Both the position numbers and the translations under genes were made by a program. The notes beneath the pieces were generated by a model. The model was not told the DNA's origin. It ran no database searches and saw nothing but the letters and a program-made list of their open reading frames with translations. Source: Solea solea (Eukaryota; Chordata; Actinopteri; Pleuronectiformes; Soleidae). From it: a stretch of DNA of 64,000 bases. The stretch covers positions 8,431,186 to 8,495,185 of the forward strand of contig NC_081144.1 of NCBI RefSeq assembly GCF_958295425.1, in the 5' to 3' direction. Below, one piece after another: positions 13,347-26,697 of the stretch (positions are counted from its first letter, which is position 1; each line of letters begins with the position of its first letter).

Positions 13347-16007
13347 CAAGAGACCATCTTATAAGCGGGGTTTTCATCAACCATTGTATAGCTATACTGT
13401 GAAATAACCCAGTAAAGACACAGATGTTGATGTTCTGCCTTATTTGAAATTGTTTAAAAGGAAATATAGAGATGAAGTGAATGTTAGCAGGTGGTATCAG
13501 AGCTTTTAGATAACATGTTAGACTTGACAAATAGAAATTGAAAGGAAGCACACTATTTCTCTGGAGAAGGGGTGGGAGCTAATAAGCGAATTTCATTTTT
13601 TCATTCATTTGTTTTTTGCCATTTCCTTGTGTTACTTCCTTTGTTATCTTATACATTTGTGTTTTTATATCTATATTCGAAAAAAATAAACATTTCATTT
13701 TTCAATCAATTCAAAGAGGTAAAAACTTTTACAGACAAAAGTGTGTTATATTTACAAGGGCCTGAGACACACACTGGCCACACATTGTGTTCCCAGCACT
13801 GACAACCGAGATTCTCTGGGTGCTTCATGACAAGCACATCTATTTGTTCTCGGTCCCATATGTCCAGTCTGAAGCCATCTCAGGCTGAAGTGCTGTGAGG
13901 GGTCACGCGGGTCAACAGACGGGCGGGTGGCTGTCAAAAAGGGTCTGAAGTTTATTCATCACTTGTGCAAACGTGTCCTTGCGTGCACATGCGCTGAACA
14001 CGCATGGCTGAGTCTGCGTGTGTGTCTGTTTACTTCTCGGCCCGGCAGTGGCGTCTGTCAACAGAAGTGTTGAATGAGTGTGAGCTGTGCTACTCTGCCA
14101 GCTTCTAAAGGAGCGCCCTGACAGGCGGGCGCTTAGACAGCCTGGGCACGCAGACAGCAGCAGCTTCATCCCATCACAGCTCTGGACCAATTTAAATGGA
14201 AGAGTGATATCTTTAAAGAAGGAAGAGTCTGGTGGTTGGCCGTCCCTTTAACAAGCTTGAAGCAACTCCCTGAGCCAAAGCCAAGTTTTCCATCTTTAGA
14301 GTCAAGACTTTCTTCTTCTCACGTTTTGTTTACGTTTTCCTCAGCCAAGGTGAGCTCAGGAATCAGATCCGCAAAAATTGAAATGGATGATCGCTGGACA
14401 TTTTAAAATTAAAACTTCAGTACATAACTTAATTAAGTTCCATTCAAACCAATATCAAACTGGTACAGACAATGCTGATTAATCCTATAAGCTTCATAGG
14501 ACTCCCTTTGTATTCTTTGCAGTATTTAGATCGTGTGTCGCACTCCGAGGCTGCACACAGGAAGTTGTTTTTCATGTCTAAACGGAGGCAACAGAGTACG
14601 ACTGAAAACAAAAGGAAGCACCCAGTCATTCAGCAATTTCCCTTCTTGTCCCCACTGTATACACTCACCCAAACACTCCCACAGTCAGAATAATCAGAGG
14701 AAAAGGTTAGGAATAGTTAAAAAAAACAACTTAAATAAAACAACTTCAACTCTAGAATGATCTCAACACTAGGACATTTGACATTGTTTCTTAAGATAGT
14801 TTACACACAGGAGGGAAAGGAACTGGTCGTACATCTATAGTAAACGAACACCAGTTGGACAACATTCCTCTGAGTGAATGCACCAGGAATGTGGAGGAAG
14901 TCCTGTAGCTAGAAACACTCCAGACTGACTCTGTGTTTGTCTCAGTGTGACAGCTTCGCTGGAATCATAACAGGTTAGGAGACCATAATGCCGCACCACC
15001 TTGAAACCACTTTTTTATTTCCAGGACATGTGCGAGAGACGCGGTGGACGACTGGCATACAAATGATGTGCCTTGAGTGATGCTTGATGGGGTTTTGATG
15101 CATTGTATTAAAGACAGACACACACAAACACACAAGCAAGGACAAAGGACAGCTGTATCTGAGGCACGAAAGGGCAACTCTCAGAATTAGATTAACGACC
15201 TCAAGAGTAAATAGAAATTCTCTGAACACACATTTGATGTTGTGATGATACTGATTCACCTCAGGCAACATAAAGGCCTGTGATTTAATATAAAAAAAGA
15301 AAAGAGGAAAAAAGACTTGATGAGAGGAGCAGCTGTCTGCATGAAGTGGAAGGTTTCACCATGATCTCATCGCAGGGAGAGGCGCCATGTAAAGAATGTT
15401 CAATTTCTGCCTGAACAAACACCTGTTGGTAACAACACACTGGTGGAACTCAACGGTGGTTCACACACAGTACGCAACAAAACTGAAATAACTGCATTCC
15501 ACGCATGATCACCATTCCTAGATAAACACTCAAGCCCTCCTGCAGGATGTGCACCGACAACCATGACGCTAATTTGTGAAACACGATTCAGGGAATGTTT
15601 TCAAACGTTTGCTACCTTTACTGCCATTTTTCAACTCATTGTGTAATTAACTGCATTATTTTTCCCTGGGGCAGTTGTCGAAGTGTGTCCAGGAAAAGTG
15701 ACAGACGACAGCCGACGGAGCCAAAAACCAATGTCAATCTTTATTCAGCAAACATCATGTGCTAGAAAATACTGTGACAGCAAAACACTGCCAACGGCGA
15801 TCACGGGGAGAGGAAATACAAGCTCTCAGAGCGTATTCACAATTTTAATTTTAACTCCAGTGAGCATTAGGATACAAGTGTTGGTGAGAAAGAACTGCTG
15901 CCCCTAAACATACACAACATGACTGGGTCACACCCCCCCGGCGCAGGTAAGGATACTCCACACTCTGCAAACCAGGACACACAGAAAGATCTTCTGCAAC
16001 AAGAAGG

Positions 16008-16440
16008 TAAAACCCCTTTCCACTATGGTCCCACCTCACCTCGGCTCGGCACGGCACGGCACAGTTTAGGTTAAAACAAGTACCTACTCAACGTGGGCGG
16101 AGTCATCACTGCATGGCTGCGTGAAACTGCGGTGACATCGTTTAAAAATATTTGTTCACTTCCTCCATGACTGGAGCACAGACTCTGTCTGACATCAAAA
16201 TACACCAGACTCCTCTGTTAAATATTGAGAATTTAGACATTTCCCAGGTAGTTGTTGGAGATTAACCCACGTTTCTAGGATTATTGAGTCTTTTTAACTG
16301 ATCTACAGTTCGGCACTGTTCGGCTTGAAGTCTCTTCCTGCAGGTATTAAAAAAAGTACGTGGTACCAGGTACTATGCTTGTGGAAACGCAACTTTACCG
16401 TGCCGAGCCAAGGTGAGTAGAGCCGGTGGAAACACGCCAT
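16008..16440. mobile_element. GC-ended palindromic MITE
   Basis: The left part has TTTCCAC, CTCACCTCGGCTCGGCACGG and a tandem CGGCA stretch; the right part has CCGTGCCGAGCCAAGGTGAG and ends GGTGGAAACACGCCAT. These are long imperfect inverted repeats. Inner GTACCAGGTAC is itself palindromic. The element has no coding capacity and lies in the inferred magi3 intron 1. Confidence 0.7.
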
Positions 16441-17899
16441 AACATTTAGCTTAGTAGCTACTGTACAAGCCTGATGGGGCAGTGTTCTGGAGTTCCTTCA
16501 TTCCTTAGTCAGGTCTAGTTTCAGCCGACTACCAATATATACACTGAATCATCAGGTTTTACAAGAATATTCTAAGATGACAATGCCAGGATTCTCTCGG
16601 CTCAAATAGTTCAGGAAGCACGAGTCATCATTTTTCACTCATGATTGGCCACCACAGAGTCAGTTACAAATTCTGGAATGTGCTGAAGAAGATTGACCAC
16701 GGTGGTCCGACTCAATCGTCTTGGTGAAAATTAACGCAAACTGTGGCATTATAGGCTTATCAACGCGATGCCACAGCAAATGCCTGTCGTCATCAAAGCA
16801 AAGTAGGAACAAAAAATTCAAGTGTGTGACTTTCTTTTGGCTGGGGAGTGTATTTGAAGCAATGCATCTTATCTGAAGGTATGTAAACAATCTGCCTCAG
16901 CCATTTCTGGCATGATTCAATGACTGTTGACACCCAGATTACTGCATCATTACAGACACAAGGCTTAAGTAATAAACACCCTCCTACTTACTTTAAACAG
17001 TGAGTAATGTGCATGTGATCTCCAGTCAATTTGCTCAGGAGACCTGACAGTGTTGGCGACAGGTCTGCTACAAAAGCCTGGGGCGACCGTGTCCCTGCTG
17101 TGAGTATTCAGACCTTTAAAAAAAAAAAACAAGCCAAAACCCTCTGATGACCAAACACGCTCACTAGTGCAAGGAGCCCTGTTCGGATTTCAGAAACGGT
17201 CGGCAAATTGCGTCCTGGGATTGGTTTATTAGCAGAAAATAAGTAAAAAAAAACCTTCATGAACTGAATACTGACAAGAGAGCCTGTCAAAACAAATCCA
17301 ATTAGCGGTCGCCGATTACACCGGCAGAACGTTGTGAATAAGAATTATGTGTCAAATACACTGAAAGCAAGACGTCCTCCTAGTGTCCTTGTCTATTCAT
17401 AACAATCCGGCCCTTGGACACATACAGCAGCTCTGGGTGTGTCTGCTGACTTCACAGCGATGAGATTGGACCCAATCAATAACATGTTACAGAGGGTAAG
17501 GAGCAAAGCAAGCTAAATTGGCTGGGCTTAGATCCTGACATCCATGAATTCTAATGAGGACACTCAGGGCTCCTCGTCTCCACAGAGCACGACATCTCAC
17601 CATGTGGAAGGCGTACACACGGTGCATTAATAACAGCGGGAAAAATGGCTGCCTCTCATGTCCCACATCAGGAACGAATGCGTCTTCACAATGACTATTT
17701 TTCCCCATCTATGCAGCTGTTTTGGCTTTTTCCAGTTTCTCCACTTTTCTCCATTTTGACCAAGACCCTAGACGACCAGGTCCAGAAAGTGAAACCTTGT
17801 AGTGCCTGAATCCTGCGTTCTCTTTGAGGGCCATAAGGGGGCGACTTCACTGCTTGCAAACAGAAGTCAGTGTAAGCCCCACTTCTCACTTTCTTTATA

Positions 17900-17930
17900 T
17901 TCAATTCAATTCAATTCAATTCAATTCAAT
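17900..17930. repeat. (AATTC)n pentanucleotide repeat
   Basis: Six AATTC units, a type often found as the tail of fish L2-like LINEs. A second, shorter run occurs at about 53270-53290 followed by TTGTAGAGCGCCGAATCAC, which resembles such a LINE 3' end. Confidence 0.85.
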
Positions 17931-20900
17931 AGAGCACATCTTTCTTTTAAATGATGGTCCCATTTAGAAGAAAACAGACAGCAAAGGAGGTAAAGTTTTG
18001 ACTTCGGGGTGAGTCAATAATATCGATTTGGTCATATATCGTGAGGTACCCTGTGATTCCACCCCTAGTGTGACTATGGTGTATGCTGACCTGTCCGTCC
18101 CAACACTCTCAGACAAAGACAAACCTCATGCTTCTTCTGGTGAAGATGTTACTTGCTAAACTGCAAACCTCAACACTTCAAAAAAGTGGTTGACATCACG
18201 GTGGGATCTGGCCATTACTAACATCTTCAGCTTAACATGACCAAACAGGCTAATCTTCAAAAAAGGAAGAAGTCTCAATGGTCAGACCTTTAATGCTCAC
18301 ACTCTTCACGCCATTCTCATAGAGAGGTTTGGCAGAAAACCCAGCGGTGCTGTAGCTTTGGGGGCAGAAAGGGCAACAGCAGCAGCTGCCTTGGTGGTGT
18401 TAGTGAGGGTGAGTTAGGAGGGTGGAGGGCTTTATATCTGTTTGATAAGAGATCTAATCGATTCTTCAAGGTCGGGTATCACATCTAAACAGCTGAGTGG
18501 GCTGCACTGGCAGGACGGGTATTGATGAAGACTTGTACTACAGCCAACCAACCAGGAGAGTGAAGTCTGAGATTGAGTCCTCACAACTCGATTCACTGCC
18601 CGGACTGTAAAGGATGTTCCTAACTGCATGAACAAGGGTATGCACAAATCCACACTACACAAACAGACAATCTGTCTTAATCTCATCATAGCACCTGCAA
18701 AATAACCTATTGTGATCAATGGGTGAACAAATCCAAAAAAAAAATATAAAAGGCATATAAGAAATACATCTGTGTCTTTGTTCACTGTCGATAAAAGGAA
18801 GGAATATCAGCAGCATATACTGAGAGGACAGATTTAAGAAGAGCAGATAAGGAAACTCACTCCGATAGTGTGTTTGGCTTTAAAATGCAAAAGAAGTGCA
18901 ATGGAGATGAGCCGTAATTTGTCATTATCATGCATGCTCACATATATATATGCAGTCAGCTCACACAAACTGGTTATTTGCAGACATGATTGGAAATACT
19001 GACACTGCTGTAACTCTGAAATGGTAGGCGTTAGCTTGATGAACAGTGGGAAGGATCATTTCAGACAGTCACATCAGGGAATCAATAATATCATCGTGAT
19101 GAATGTTAACAACAGCCCTGAGATTATTATAACTCTCCTCTGCTTCTTTTTCTGACATTTTTCTCCTCCCTCCTCTTGTCTGCATCCCTTCCTCTTTGAC
19201 CCCACTTTTCTTTCTCTAAGTCTTGTTTTTTTTTTAAATCATCCTTCATAAAATAATCCTTCTTAGGAAAATTTCCGAGACAAAGATATGCCAGCTGCCT
19301 CTTCTCGTCTGTTCCCATTATTGCCTCTGCAGCAACACCGCGGGGACACTTCACACACCAACTCAGCCAGAAACAAAGTCACCAAATAGGCTCTCCTCTG
19401 AGGGCAGTGAGTGTACATCTGGAGGAAGCTCACTTCAATCAACTACCAAATAATCTATCCCCCGTATCCCTCTATCCACATGTGCACCTGTTTATTGATT
19501 CATAACAGTCCATTTCCATCACTCCAATCTCGATTTCCTTTTTTCGAGCCAAGTCCCCGTCTGCCAGGTCTGCCACTCAACCTGTGGCCAATCTGTCCAC
19601 AGACACATCCGGGGCCAGGTGTTGGGAGCGTTTCTTCAAAAAGCACAGCATCCTCAAAAACCACTTGTTGTGTGATAGCGACACAAGCCACAGCCAGGCT
19701 ACTCTCCGTCTGTTTGCCAGGATGGAGACGCAAACATCCCTTATCAGGATGTGGGTATCGGTGCCAAAGCGGTGAGAAAGTTAATGGATGACAAGAAGGG
19801 GAAAGAAACCCGAGGTAACATTAACGAGAACAACTCCACTTGATTCACACTAGTATACTTTAGTTGAATGTAGCTTTGTGCTTTTTATTCATACACAAGG
19901 TACTTAAAAGGGCGATTATCACTAGGATAATCCTTGCACCACATGTTTTTAAATAACCTTCCAGATCTTTGTGGTAGCAAGATTAGAAAAATATCTATTT
20001 GCTAATAAGAGTGGTAAGCATTGCCTTATTTACACTACATGTCCTTTCAGGCTCATTCCACATTAGGCATGAGAGCTGTGGTTCACAGCCTTTTACAGGT
20101 CCAATATATGAGGACAAACAAATATTTATGATCACATGCAATTAGAATCTCCAATTTAAAAAAAGTAATCTGGCGTACACAGGAGAGCGTGCACACTCCC
20201 CGAGAGAAAAGCCCCAGCTGGAAACGTAGTTGCCATGAGGCACCAGTGCTAACCACCTATGGTACTGTAAAGACACTTAAAATCTGTGTGAACGGTGTTT
20301 TCTTCAGTAAAATAAGAGGACACACAAAAAGGATGAGCTCTCTTCTCACAGCACAGCCAGCATTATTCCTCATGACATAGCAGGTGCCAAGTTCTATTGG
20401 CCTCCGTTGTGCTCAGTATATGCACGATTTAGACGCCGACTTCATCTTATCTCAGAGGAGATAAACAGCTGCAGGAAAGGCCTGCTGTTGGAGAGAGACC
20501 AATTAGGAGTCAAGCTAAAATATGAGGGCAAAAATCCGATCTGTGTGTGTGCGTGCGATTGTGTACTACACCATCCATTTCCACCAACAACAAACTGGAG
20601 ACACTGCTGCTGCTGCAGCTGCTGCAGCTGCTGACACTGCAGCACAACCACTCAGCGAGTTGAGAGAAGCCTTCGTGGTGAATCAGCACCACTGCTTTTA
20701 AAACACGCCTGCCAAGTCATTGTGCCTGCCAGTGAGAGGCATGGTTCATATACAAATGCTATCTGGCCTGTTCATTACTGCACCGTGGCTCCTTAGACAG
20801 TGAGAGTGAAAAAAGAGGCACACGTCACTGAACATCTAGGGGGAGGTTTGAGGACCACTGGCAATCGCTGGTGCTTCGAAGACCTCAACCATGTGTCATT

Positions 20901-23900
20901 CCATCCCTAGACAAGTTTGCACTTCAGGAAAAGGCAAAGGAGGAGGACGATGTGCAAACTCTGTTCGACAGAGGGCGGGAACGCGGAGAATGTGAGGGTT
21001 GTGCGTTGAAGACAGCGGCTCCTGGAAGGACTGGAGGGGATGAAAAGGACACAAGGTGTGTTTTGGTATTCAGAGCAGCCACTGCCAGCTGGGGGGGTTT
21101 CAATATGCCCATCCGCTCACACTATTGTCCCTCACTGCTGACAGGCTGGCACGGCGGAGGGCGGAGGGCGGAGACGTGTGACAGGTTTGGGGAATGAGCT
21201 GGGAGAGTAGCCAGTGGGAGAGGGTGATGGCTGGATATCACAGGTGTGCAGCAGAGTGGCACATAAACTTAAAAGCAGTCTCACATGTACTTAAAATTAG
21301 AAATGTCCTCCATGTTTACAGCTTCAGGAAGAGTGTGACGTAAGAGGAGGAAGATGATTTTATAATCCAAGATGTAGTGGACCTCCTGTATCCGTTTTAG
21401 CAACTATGAAGTTTTGCGAATGGATATCCTGCCCGTTTTCTGTGCACTCGCAGCAGCATAAAGGAGAAAACTGCAATCCTAAACAAACCTCACTGTTAAT
21501 GCAGTTACGACAAAAGCGGTTAGAGCAACAAAAGTTACATTAAGCATGGAGGGAAGGAGCCACGGAGCCAGACAACACGTCTCAGCTGGTGCAGAGCAGT
21601 TTTGTCACAGAAGCCCTGACTGCACCATGGGGGGAGCCACATTAACACAGGCAGAGTGCTTATTGCTCTGCTGCGCTGCTGATGGCAAAAGAATGAAGCG
21701 TTCACATCAATGCACCACCACCACAGAGGCAAAAAGAAACTGATATGTGCTGAAAAATAATCATTTCAACGACTGAATGCTTGGACAATAAAATAAACGA
21801 ATAAACATGTTGAACTATTGCCATTTCTGCCATAAAATAATTGAATTATGCAATAACACACACATTGTTATAGAATAAAAACAATTATTGGTTGCAGCTG
21901 CAAAAATGCTGACAAGGTGTGTGACTGTCACTTTCCTCACCTGCTCAGTTTAACCACAAGCGTGAACCACAGCACAGTGCAACAGGTTCAAGCTCAACCT
22001 CTCACTATTTGTCAAAGGGAATTAAGGGAACGTGTAACACGATGTAAATTAACAAATGCCTCAGAGACAGAAGAGTGAATGGCTGTCGGCACATCGGGAA
22101 CATTTTATAATTTAGTCTGTATTTCACAATAAAAGCCCCAAGTGGTAGCTTAGTTATTAATTGAGTGACTTTAGTTATGCATATTTCTCTCTTTTCTGAA
22201 TGGAAATTGTAAAAGGAGGAGGATGCTCACATGTAAAAGCCTCTCCTTCAGCGATAATTGAGTGGGACTGCAGGACTATGATCATACTCCACTAAGTGTT
22301 CATATCCAAAATACCTATAAACACTTGGATTTCCGTGAAGAAATCGATTGTCCCTTGAATCTAGAACGCCCAGCTAAAGACACAGTAACACACATAGTGG
22401 GTTGGAAACATTTTGGCTATTACACTACTCAACAAAATATGTAAAATGAGATATTTGAATGTGTATGAATGCAAAAATATTTAATATTGCAGCAAACAAG
22501 CTAAAGTGACATAAATTGCCTTGTCCTTCAGAAATGCATCCATGTGATGCATCGTGATGTAACCCCCTGTGGTCGCACTGTACCATGTAAACCTCAGTAC
22601 TGTTTTCATCATCTCTGAAGACTTTCACGAAGCACAACAGACCCTTTCCTACCTCTGAACTGAGAGCTAAAAGGGTCCGTCCATTACGTTCCACAAGGCA
22701 AAAACAAGCCGCTCTATGTATGTTCACGGTATTAATCAATGAGCTGCCCACTCTGCAGTCTCCAAGCTGCCATAGATATCTGCGATCACTACGCCTCTTC
22801 TCTCAATTGTCCCCTCAAGGTTACTGCCTACTGCCTTCTCACGTGGCGGGAGCTGTTTAGTGAGAGCAATGGTCGGTCTGGAGGCAGAGGACGACTCGGG
22901 AAAATCTTCTGGGGTTTTTTATTTGTTTGTTTTTGCTGCGACTGTGCAGGGCAAGTGTCAACAAAATGAAGATGGAACAGAATTAGGTTTGATTTTGATA
23001 TTTGGGGCAGGAGTTGTTGTCACGGCATATTTAAAACGCACAGTTCATCCCCTTTTTGCCTCGCAGTTAAAACAATAGCAAAAGACGTAGTTTGCTGACG
23101 TCAGGAAGCAACATGGGATCATGGGAATTGCTGTCTTGTCTTGTTTGGTTTCCCTCCCTGTGTGAAATTACCAGATGTGATGAAAAGACGTGAACAGGGG
23201 GAAGAAGGGAAATTAATCTTTGCTTCAAGCTATATTAAAATGTTTTTTTGGCTCATAAATCATAATGTCAAACATCCACTTGGAACTAACGCCAAATTCC
23301 ACTATCCAGTTGTCGTATTTATCCCCACTCCCAACTTTGCAATCCATGAGACTACAAGTTTACATCCACAGCAGTCGGCAAACATCTGATCCGCCCCATC
23401 CGCCACCTCATCTTGGCACGATGCAGCCATCAATGATGGATGAAGCATGAATTAATCATGAGAGAGGGGACAAAGATATAAACACACAGTGAGGCCGAGA
23501 GAGGAGCCCGCGGCTCACAGCAGCCTGCACGAATCAAGGTAAGCAGCACTAAACAAACAACACACAGTCACACTGACATAATGCACCTTTACCACACTTA
23601 AGTCTACTAACCAAACATGAGCAAACACACATGAAACAGTAAGTACGCTGCAAAGCTTCCGTCTCAAGCCTATAAAAAGTCTCCAGTGACAAATTAAAAC
23701 TGGATCACACATTAACACTGGAAATAATGAATCTTAATAGCTCCCTGTGATCTTAATTCCAGCCACATTCATATTAATACTAATCAACAGGTAGAGCAGA
23801 TACACAACCGTAAAGGATAGGAGGCTAAACAAGACTAGGATTCATCTCAGGGCTGCAAGCAGACCGACTCTGTCGTTAACAAATCCCTGCACAGTGTTTG

Positions 23901-24527
23901 CAAAGTGCCACACACATCTCACTCACCTCACCGTGAGAGTAGTAGTTCGTCTGTTTGATTTGGCAAATCTAACACACCCATTAAATCAGGCCTGTGAACC
24001 ACAACAGCTTTGAAAACCAGGCAATAACACACACACGCACACACACACACACACACACACAGAGAATCAATAAGCCTTTAGCTGAGCTTACAGACACAGA
24101 ATCACAATGAATGTAAAAAAGCATGTGTGTGTCCATGAGTACATGTGATGACAACATTGTGCATGAATGCAGCGAAGGTTACAGGCCGAGTTCACACCAA
24201 GGGCTGCAAGTCATTCATGGTTTATGTTGTATCACATGCACATCTGGGCACCGGTTCATCCTCCTCACTTGTGTTGTTTGGCAGGATTGTGCTGCAGCAA
24301 GAGCTGTGGTGGAAAATTGTATTTCTCCACATGAATGAGAAGGGAGACGGGGCAGGCAGATGTTGACAGATGAAAAATGACCCTCAGAGTTGTACTGAAA
24401 ACATGAATAACACTCCCCACACACACACAGGGACTCAGCTGTGATGCTGCAACACCAACTTACTCTAATTTATTCGTGGCTCCAACCACACAATCATGTA
24501 AATACTCAGGTTACAAACGATTTAAAA

Positions 24528-24529
<2 letters not shown>

Positions 24530-24576
<47 letters not shown>

Positions 24577-24657
24577 AAAGAAGATGTTTTGTTATTCAAA
24601 ATGAGGATGGACACACACGCACACACACACACACACACACACACTCTCACACACACG
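24530..24657. repeat. paired TG and CA dinucleotide tracts beside the magi3 donor
   Basis: A TG tract (24530-24572) and a CA tract with minor interruptions (24611-24657) are separated by 38 bases. In the magi3 transcript (minus strand) the second is a UG tract starting about 14 nt after the donor, and the first is a CA tract downstream, so the two are complementary. Confidence 0.9.
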
Positions 24658-24670
24658 TATATATACACAC

Positions 24671-24977
24671 CTGGTTTCACAGTCTTCAGTCGGACAGGCT
24701 CTCGAAAGTGTCGGATGACAGCCAGCGTGTCTCGGTTGGTGAGTCCGCTCACCGGAGTGCCGTTCACCTCCAGCAGCACGTCCCCGCTGCCGGGCAACCT
24801 CCCGCTGAGACAAACCATCGCCTCCGAAACTATGTGTCCGAGGTGCGGGAACTCTCCCAGCTCGGCGCCGCCGCGCACCTCAACCACCGCGATCAATTCC
24901 CCGGAACCCCCCCACGACACGGTGCACTCCTGCACTTTGGTGGACCAGTGCTTCTTCTTCTTCAGTGTCTTGGACAT
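24671..24977 (-). CDS. magi3: magi3 first coding exon (N-terminal PDZ domain of a MAGI scaffold)
   Basis: This exon encodes the first 102 residues plus one base of a membrane-associated guanylate kinase with inverted domain order. The protein opens [11 protein letters not shown], followed by a PDZ fold with [19 protein letters not shown] and ends at KTVKPG, which matches my recollection of the human MAGI3 N-terminus closely and MAGI1/2 less well. The ATG (24977-24975) has A at -3. The donor is CCAG|GTGTGT, leaving phase 1, as expected before the next MAGI exon. MAGI proteins act at cell junctions and the inner plasma membrane, binding receptor tails and PTEN; that is family knowledge, not visible here. 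The remaining exons (guanylate kinase, WW and other PDZ domains) were not found to the left, so they must lie beyond position 1. The paralogue (magi3a or magi3b) cannot be decided. Confidence 0.93.
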
Positions 24978-25296
24978 TGTCCGCGTAGCTCCTGTAAACC
25001 CGAAAGCAAGTCCAAGACCGGTCGTCCTTCAGCGCAATCTGATCCTAAGACGCAATGACGCACGGGGAAAAAATCATTGCAGATTACAGAAGTTGGGGGC
25101 GTTTTCTTGTGTTATATCCCATTCCAGCTTGAGAAGAGTCCTTTTTTTGAATGAATATTTCTAATCAAAGTCCCTCAGTTGACGATCGATACTTGCACTG
25201 AATCACCCGACCATCACCTGTTTGTCTGCGATGATGCCAGATCCGCTGCGTCAGTGTCGCATTGAAGCGAAAAGTGCTGGTTCTGATGCTGGCGCG

Positions 25297-25335
<39 letters not shown>

Positions 25336-26110
25336 TGCGCACACACGGGCGCGCGAGTGGGTCTCACGGCTTACTCCACGTCGTCAAAATGTCAACATTA
25401 CAAGGCAGCAAAGGGTCGCGTGAAGGCTGCAGTGAAATGTGTTCCACTTCGGCGTCAAAAGAAAAAAAAAAAGATCCAAGTTTTTAACGCTTCACAGAAA
25501 ACAAGTATAAACAAATACTGAATAACTTGGAAAGCTGGTTTCCAGATCTGCGGAGTGTCTCTGTGTCTCCAATCCCGTATCGCGAAGCTGCTGCTGCGGG
25601 GAGACCTAAGTTCACTCTGCAGCGCACCTGTCCTCCTTTCCTTCCCTCCTCAGCGCTGACATCAATCCTTGGAAACGGAAAAACATACCTGGCTCTGTCT
25701 CTCTGTCTCTCTGTCTCTCTGTCTCCCTCTCTGTGTCTCTGAGTGTCTCTCTGGTCTTTTTTTCCACCTCCGAACCGGGTTCTTCTTCTCCGTTTTCTTC
25801 ACGACTCTTCACGACTTGCGTGGAGTCGCGCGCTCTGCGCTGCTTCTGCGTGAACGCGGTGGTGATTTTGTTGCCGTGTAAAAGCTCCACAGCAGCGTGC
25901 AGCGTACAACAGCTCCGTTTAGGCTTCTTTCCATAACTTTTTTTTTTCTCTCCCTTTTCCGTGTTGGTTTCCTGAAAGAAAGGGATTCCGTCCAATCAGA
26001 GCCGCAGAGGACGAGCCTAAACGCTCCGAGCTGGACCAATGGTGGGCAAGAAGAGGCGGGTCTCTGGAGGTTTGAGGGAGCGCTGCATATTTGTTTCCAT
26101 GGTGTGTTTA
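24978..26110 (-). promoter_or_regulatory. probable magi3 5' UTR and promoter region
   Basis: Immediately upstream of the magi3 start the sequence becomes richer in G, C and CpG than the AT-rich surroundings. CCAAT motifs stand at 25993-25997 and 26036-26040 and a GC-box-like GGCGGG at about 26056. There is also a CT/CA tract at 25297-25335 and a TCTCTG-rich tract at 25693-25752. Several long open frames here on both strands resemble no protein and are attributed to the GC-rich composition. The transcription start site cannot be placed. Confidence 0.45.
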
Positions 26111-26529
26111 GAAAGGCGGAGTTAAGTGCGCATATTTTCACGTGGGAAATGGCCCGTTGCTCGTTAAGAGAAGTCGACCTCTGTGTCCGTGTGGTTTCTG
26201 CGTTTCCGTGGCTTCTAATGCAACAACAGCCTGGAGCTTCCGGGCAACTGTTGAGCTTTACTTTAAAATCGCAAATCCATGCAACACAGAGCTGCAGCCT
26301 GATCTGGTTCCCAGCACACAGGAGGCGGGGTTTGTTGCGCAATCCTGCCCTCTCGTGGCGGTAAAGCAGACAAGCACGTTGGAGCAACATTCGTTCTACT
26401 GTAATAGTGTTAAATGTAACGTTTTGTAATACACAAACTGAGTAAAATGGCCCTGGTATAGTACATTTTGAGAATTTAGATTTTTATTTGCACATACACC
26501 AATGTAGTGATAGTGAATTCCTCTTTTGC

Positions 26530-26670
26530 ACCAGGCACAGGAGCAGTGGGGCAGCACAATCTGTGCCGTGGGAGCAATAGTGGATTGGGTGCCTTGCTCA
26601 GGGGCATCTAAGCCCTTGGTCCATCCCAAGAATGAACCAGCAACCTCCCAGTGTGCTTGCTGATTCACTA
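26530..26670. repeat. fragment of a dispersed fish repeat
   Basis: The stretch with GAGCAGTGGG, TGGATTGGGTGCCTTGCTC and GGTCCATCCC resembles a short dispersed repeat I recall from fish introns. No termini or target duplication are visible, so class and limits are uncertain. Confidence 0.35.
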
Positions 26671-26697
26671 TCATGTTGTCCTGAATCACATAAAGTT

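Larger units (their letters stand above)
1..24670 (-). other. long non-coding stretch, inferred magi3 intron 1
   Basis: No exon with a recognisable protein or convincing paired splice sites was found on either strand. Because magi3 exon 1 ends with a donor at 24670 and no later magi3 exon is present, the whole stretch is inferred to be the first intron. It holds microsatellites (CA at 2300-2330, CACACG at 2563-2611, CA at 6660-6712, TG at 8060-8090 and 8251-8304, CT at 10217-10238, AATTC at 17900-17930, CA at 24028-24061), and MITE-like repeats listed separately. The rest is unremarkable AT-rich unique-looking sequence. Distal enhancers are plausible in such an intron but cannot be recognised by eye. 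Confidence 0.6.

Noticed and set aside
19411..19791. 126-residue plus-strand open frame with a competing minus-strand frame
   Set aside because: Neither strand shows a known domain and both are open because of local composition.
20605..20642. CTG/CAG-rich run that could be a polyglutamine or polyleucine exon
   Set aside because: Short, interrupted and without flanking splice signals or homology.
1..24670. Search for further magi3 exons
   Set aside because: No segment matching the guanylate kinase, WW or later PDZ domains was found in any frame.
24589..25164. Plus-strand 191-residue open frame
   Set aside because: It is the antisense of the magi3 exon plus CA-repeat translation.
25809..26390. 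Long overlapping open frames on both strands upstream of magi3
   Set aside because: They overlap one another on opposite strands, match no known protein and are explained by GC-rich promoter composition.
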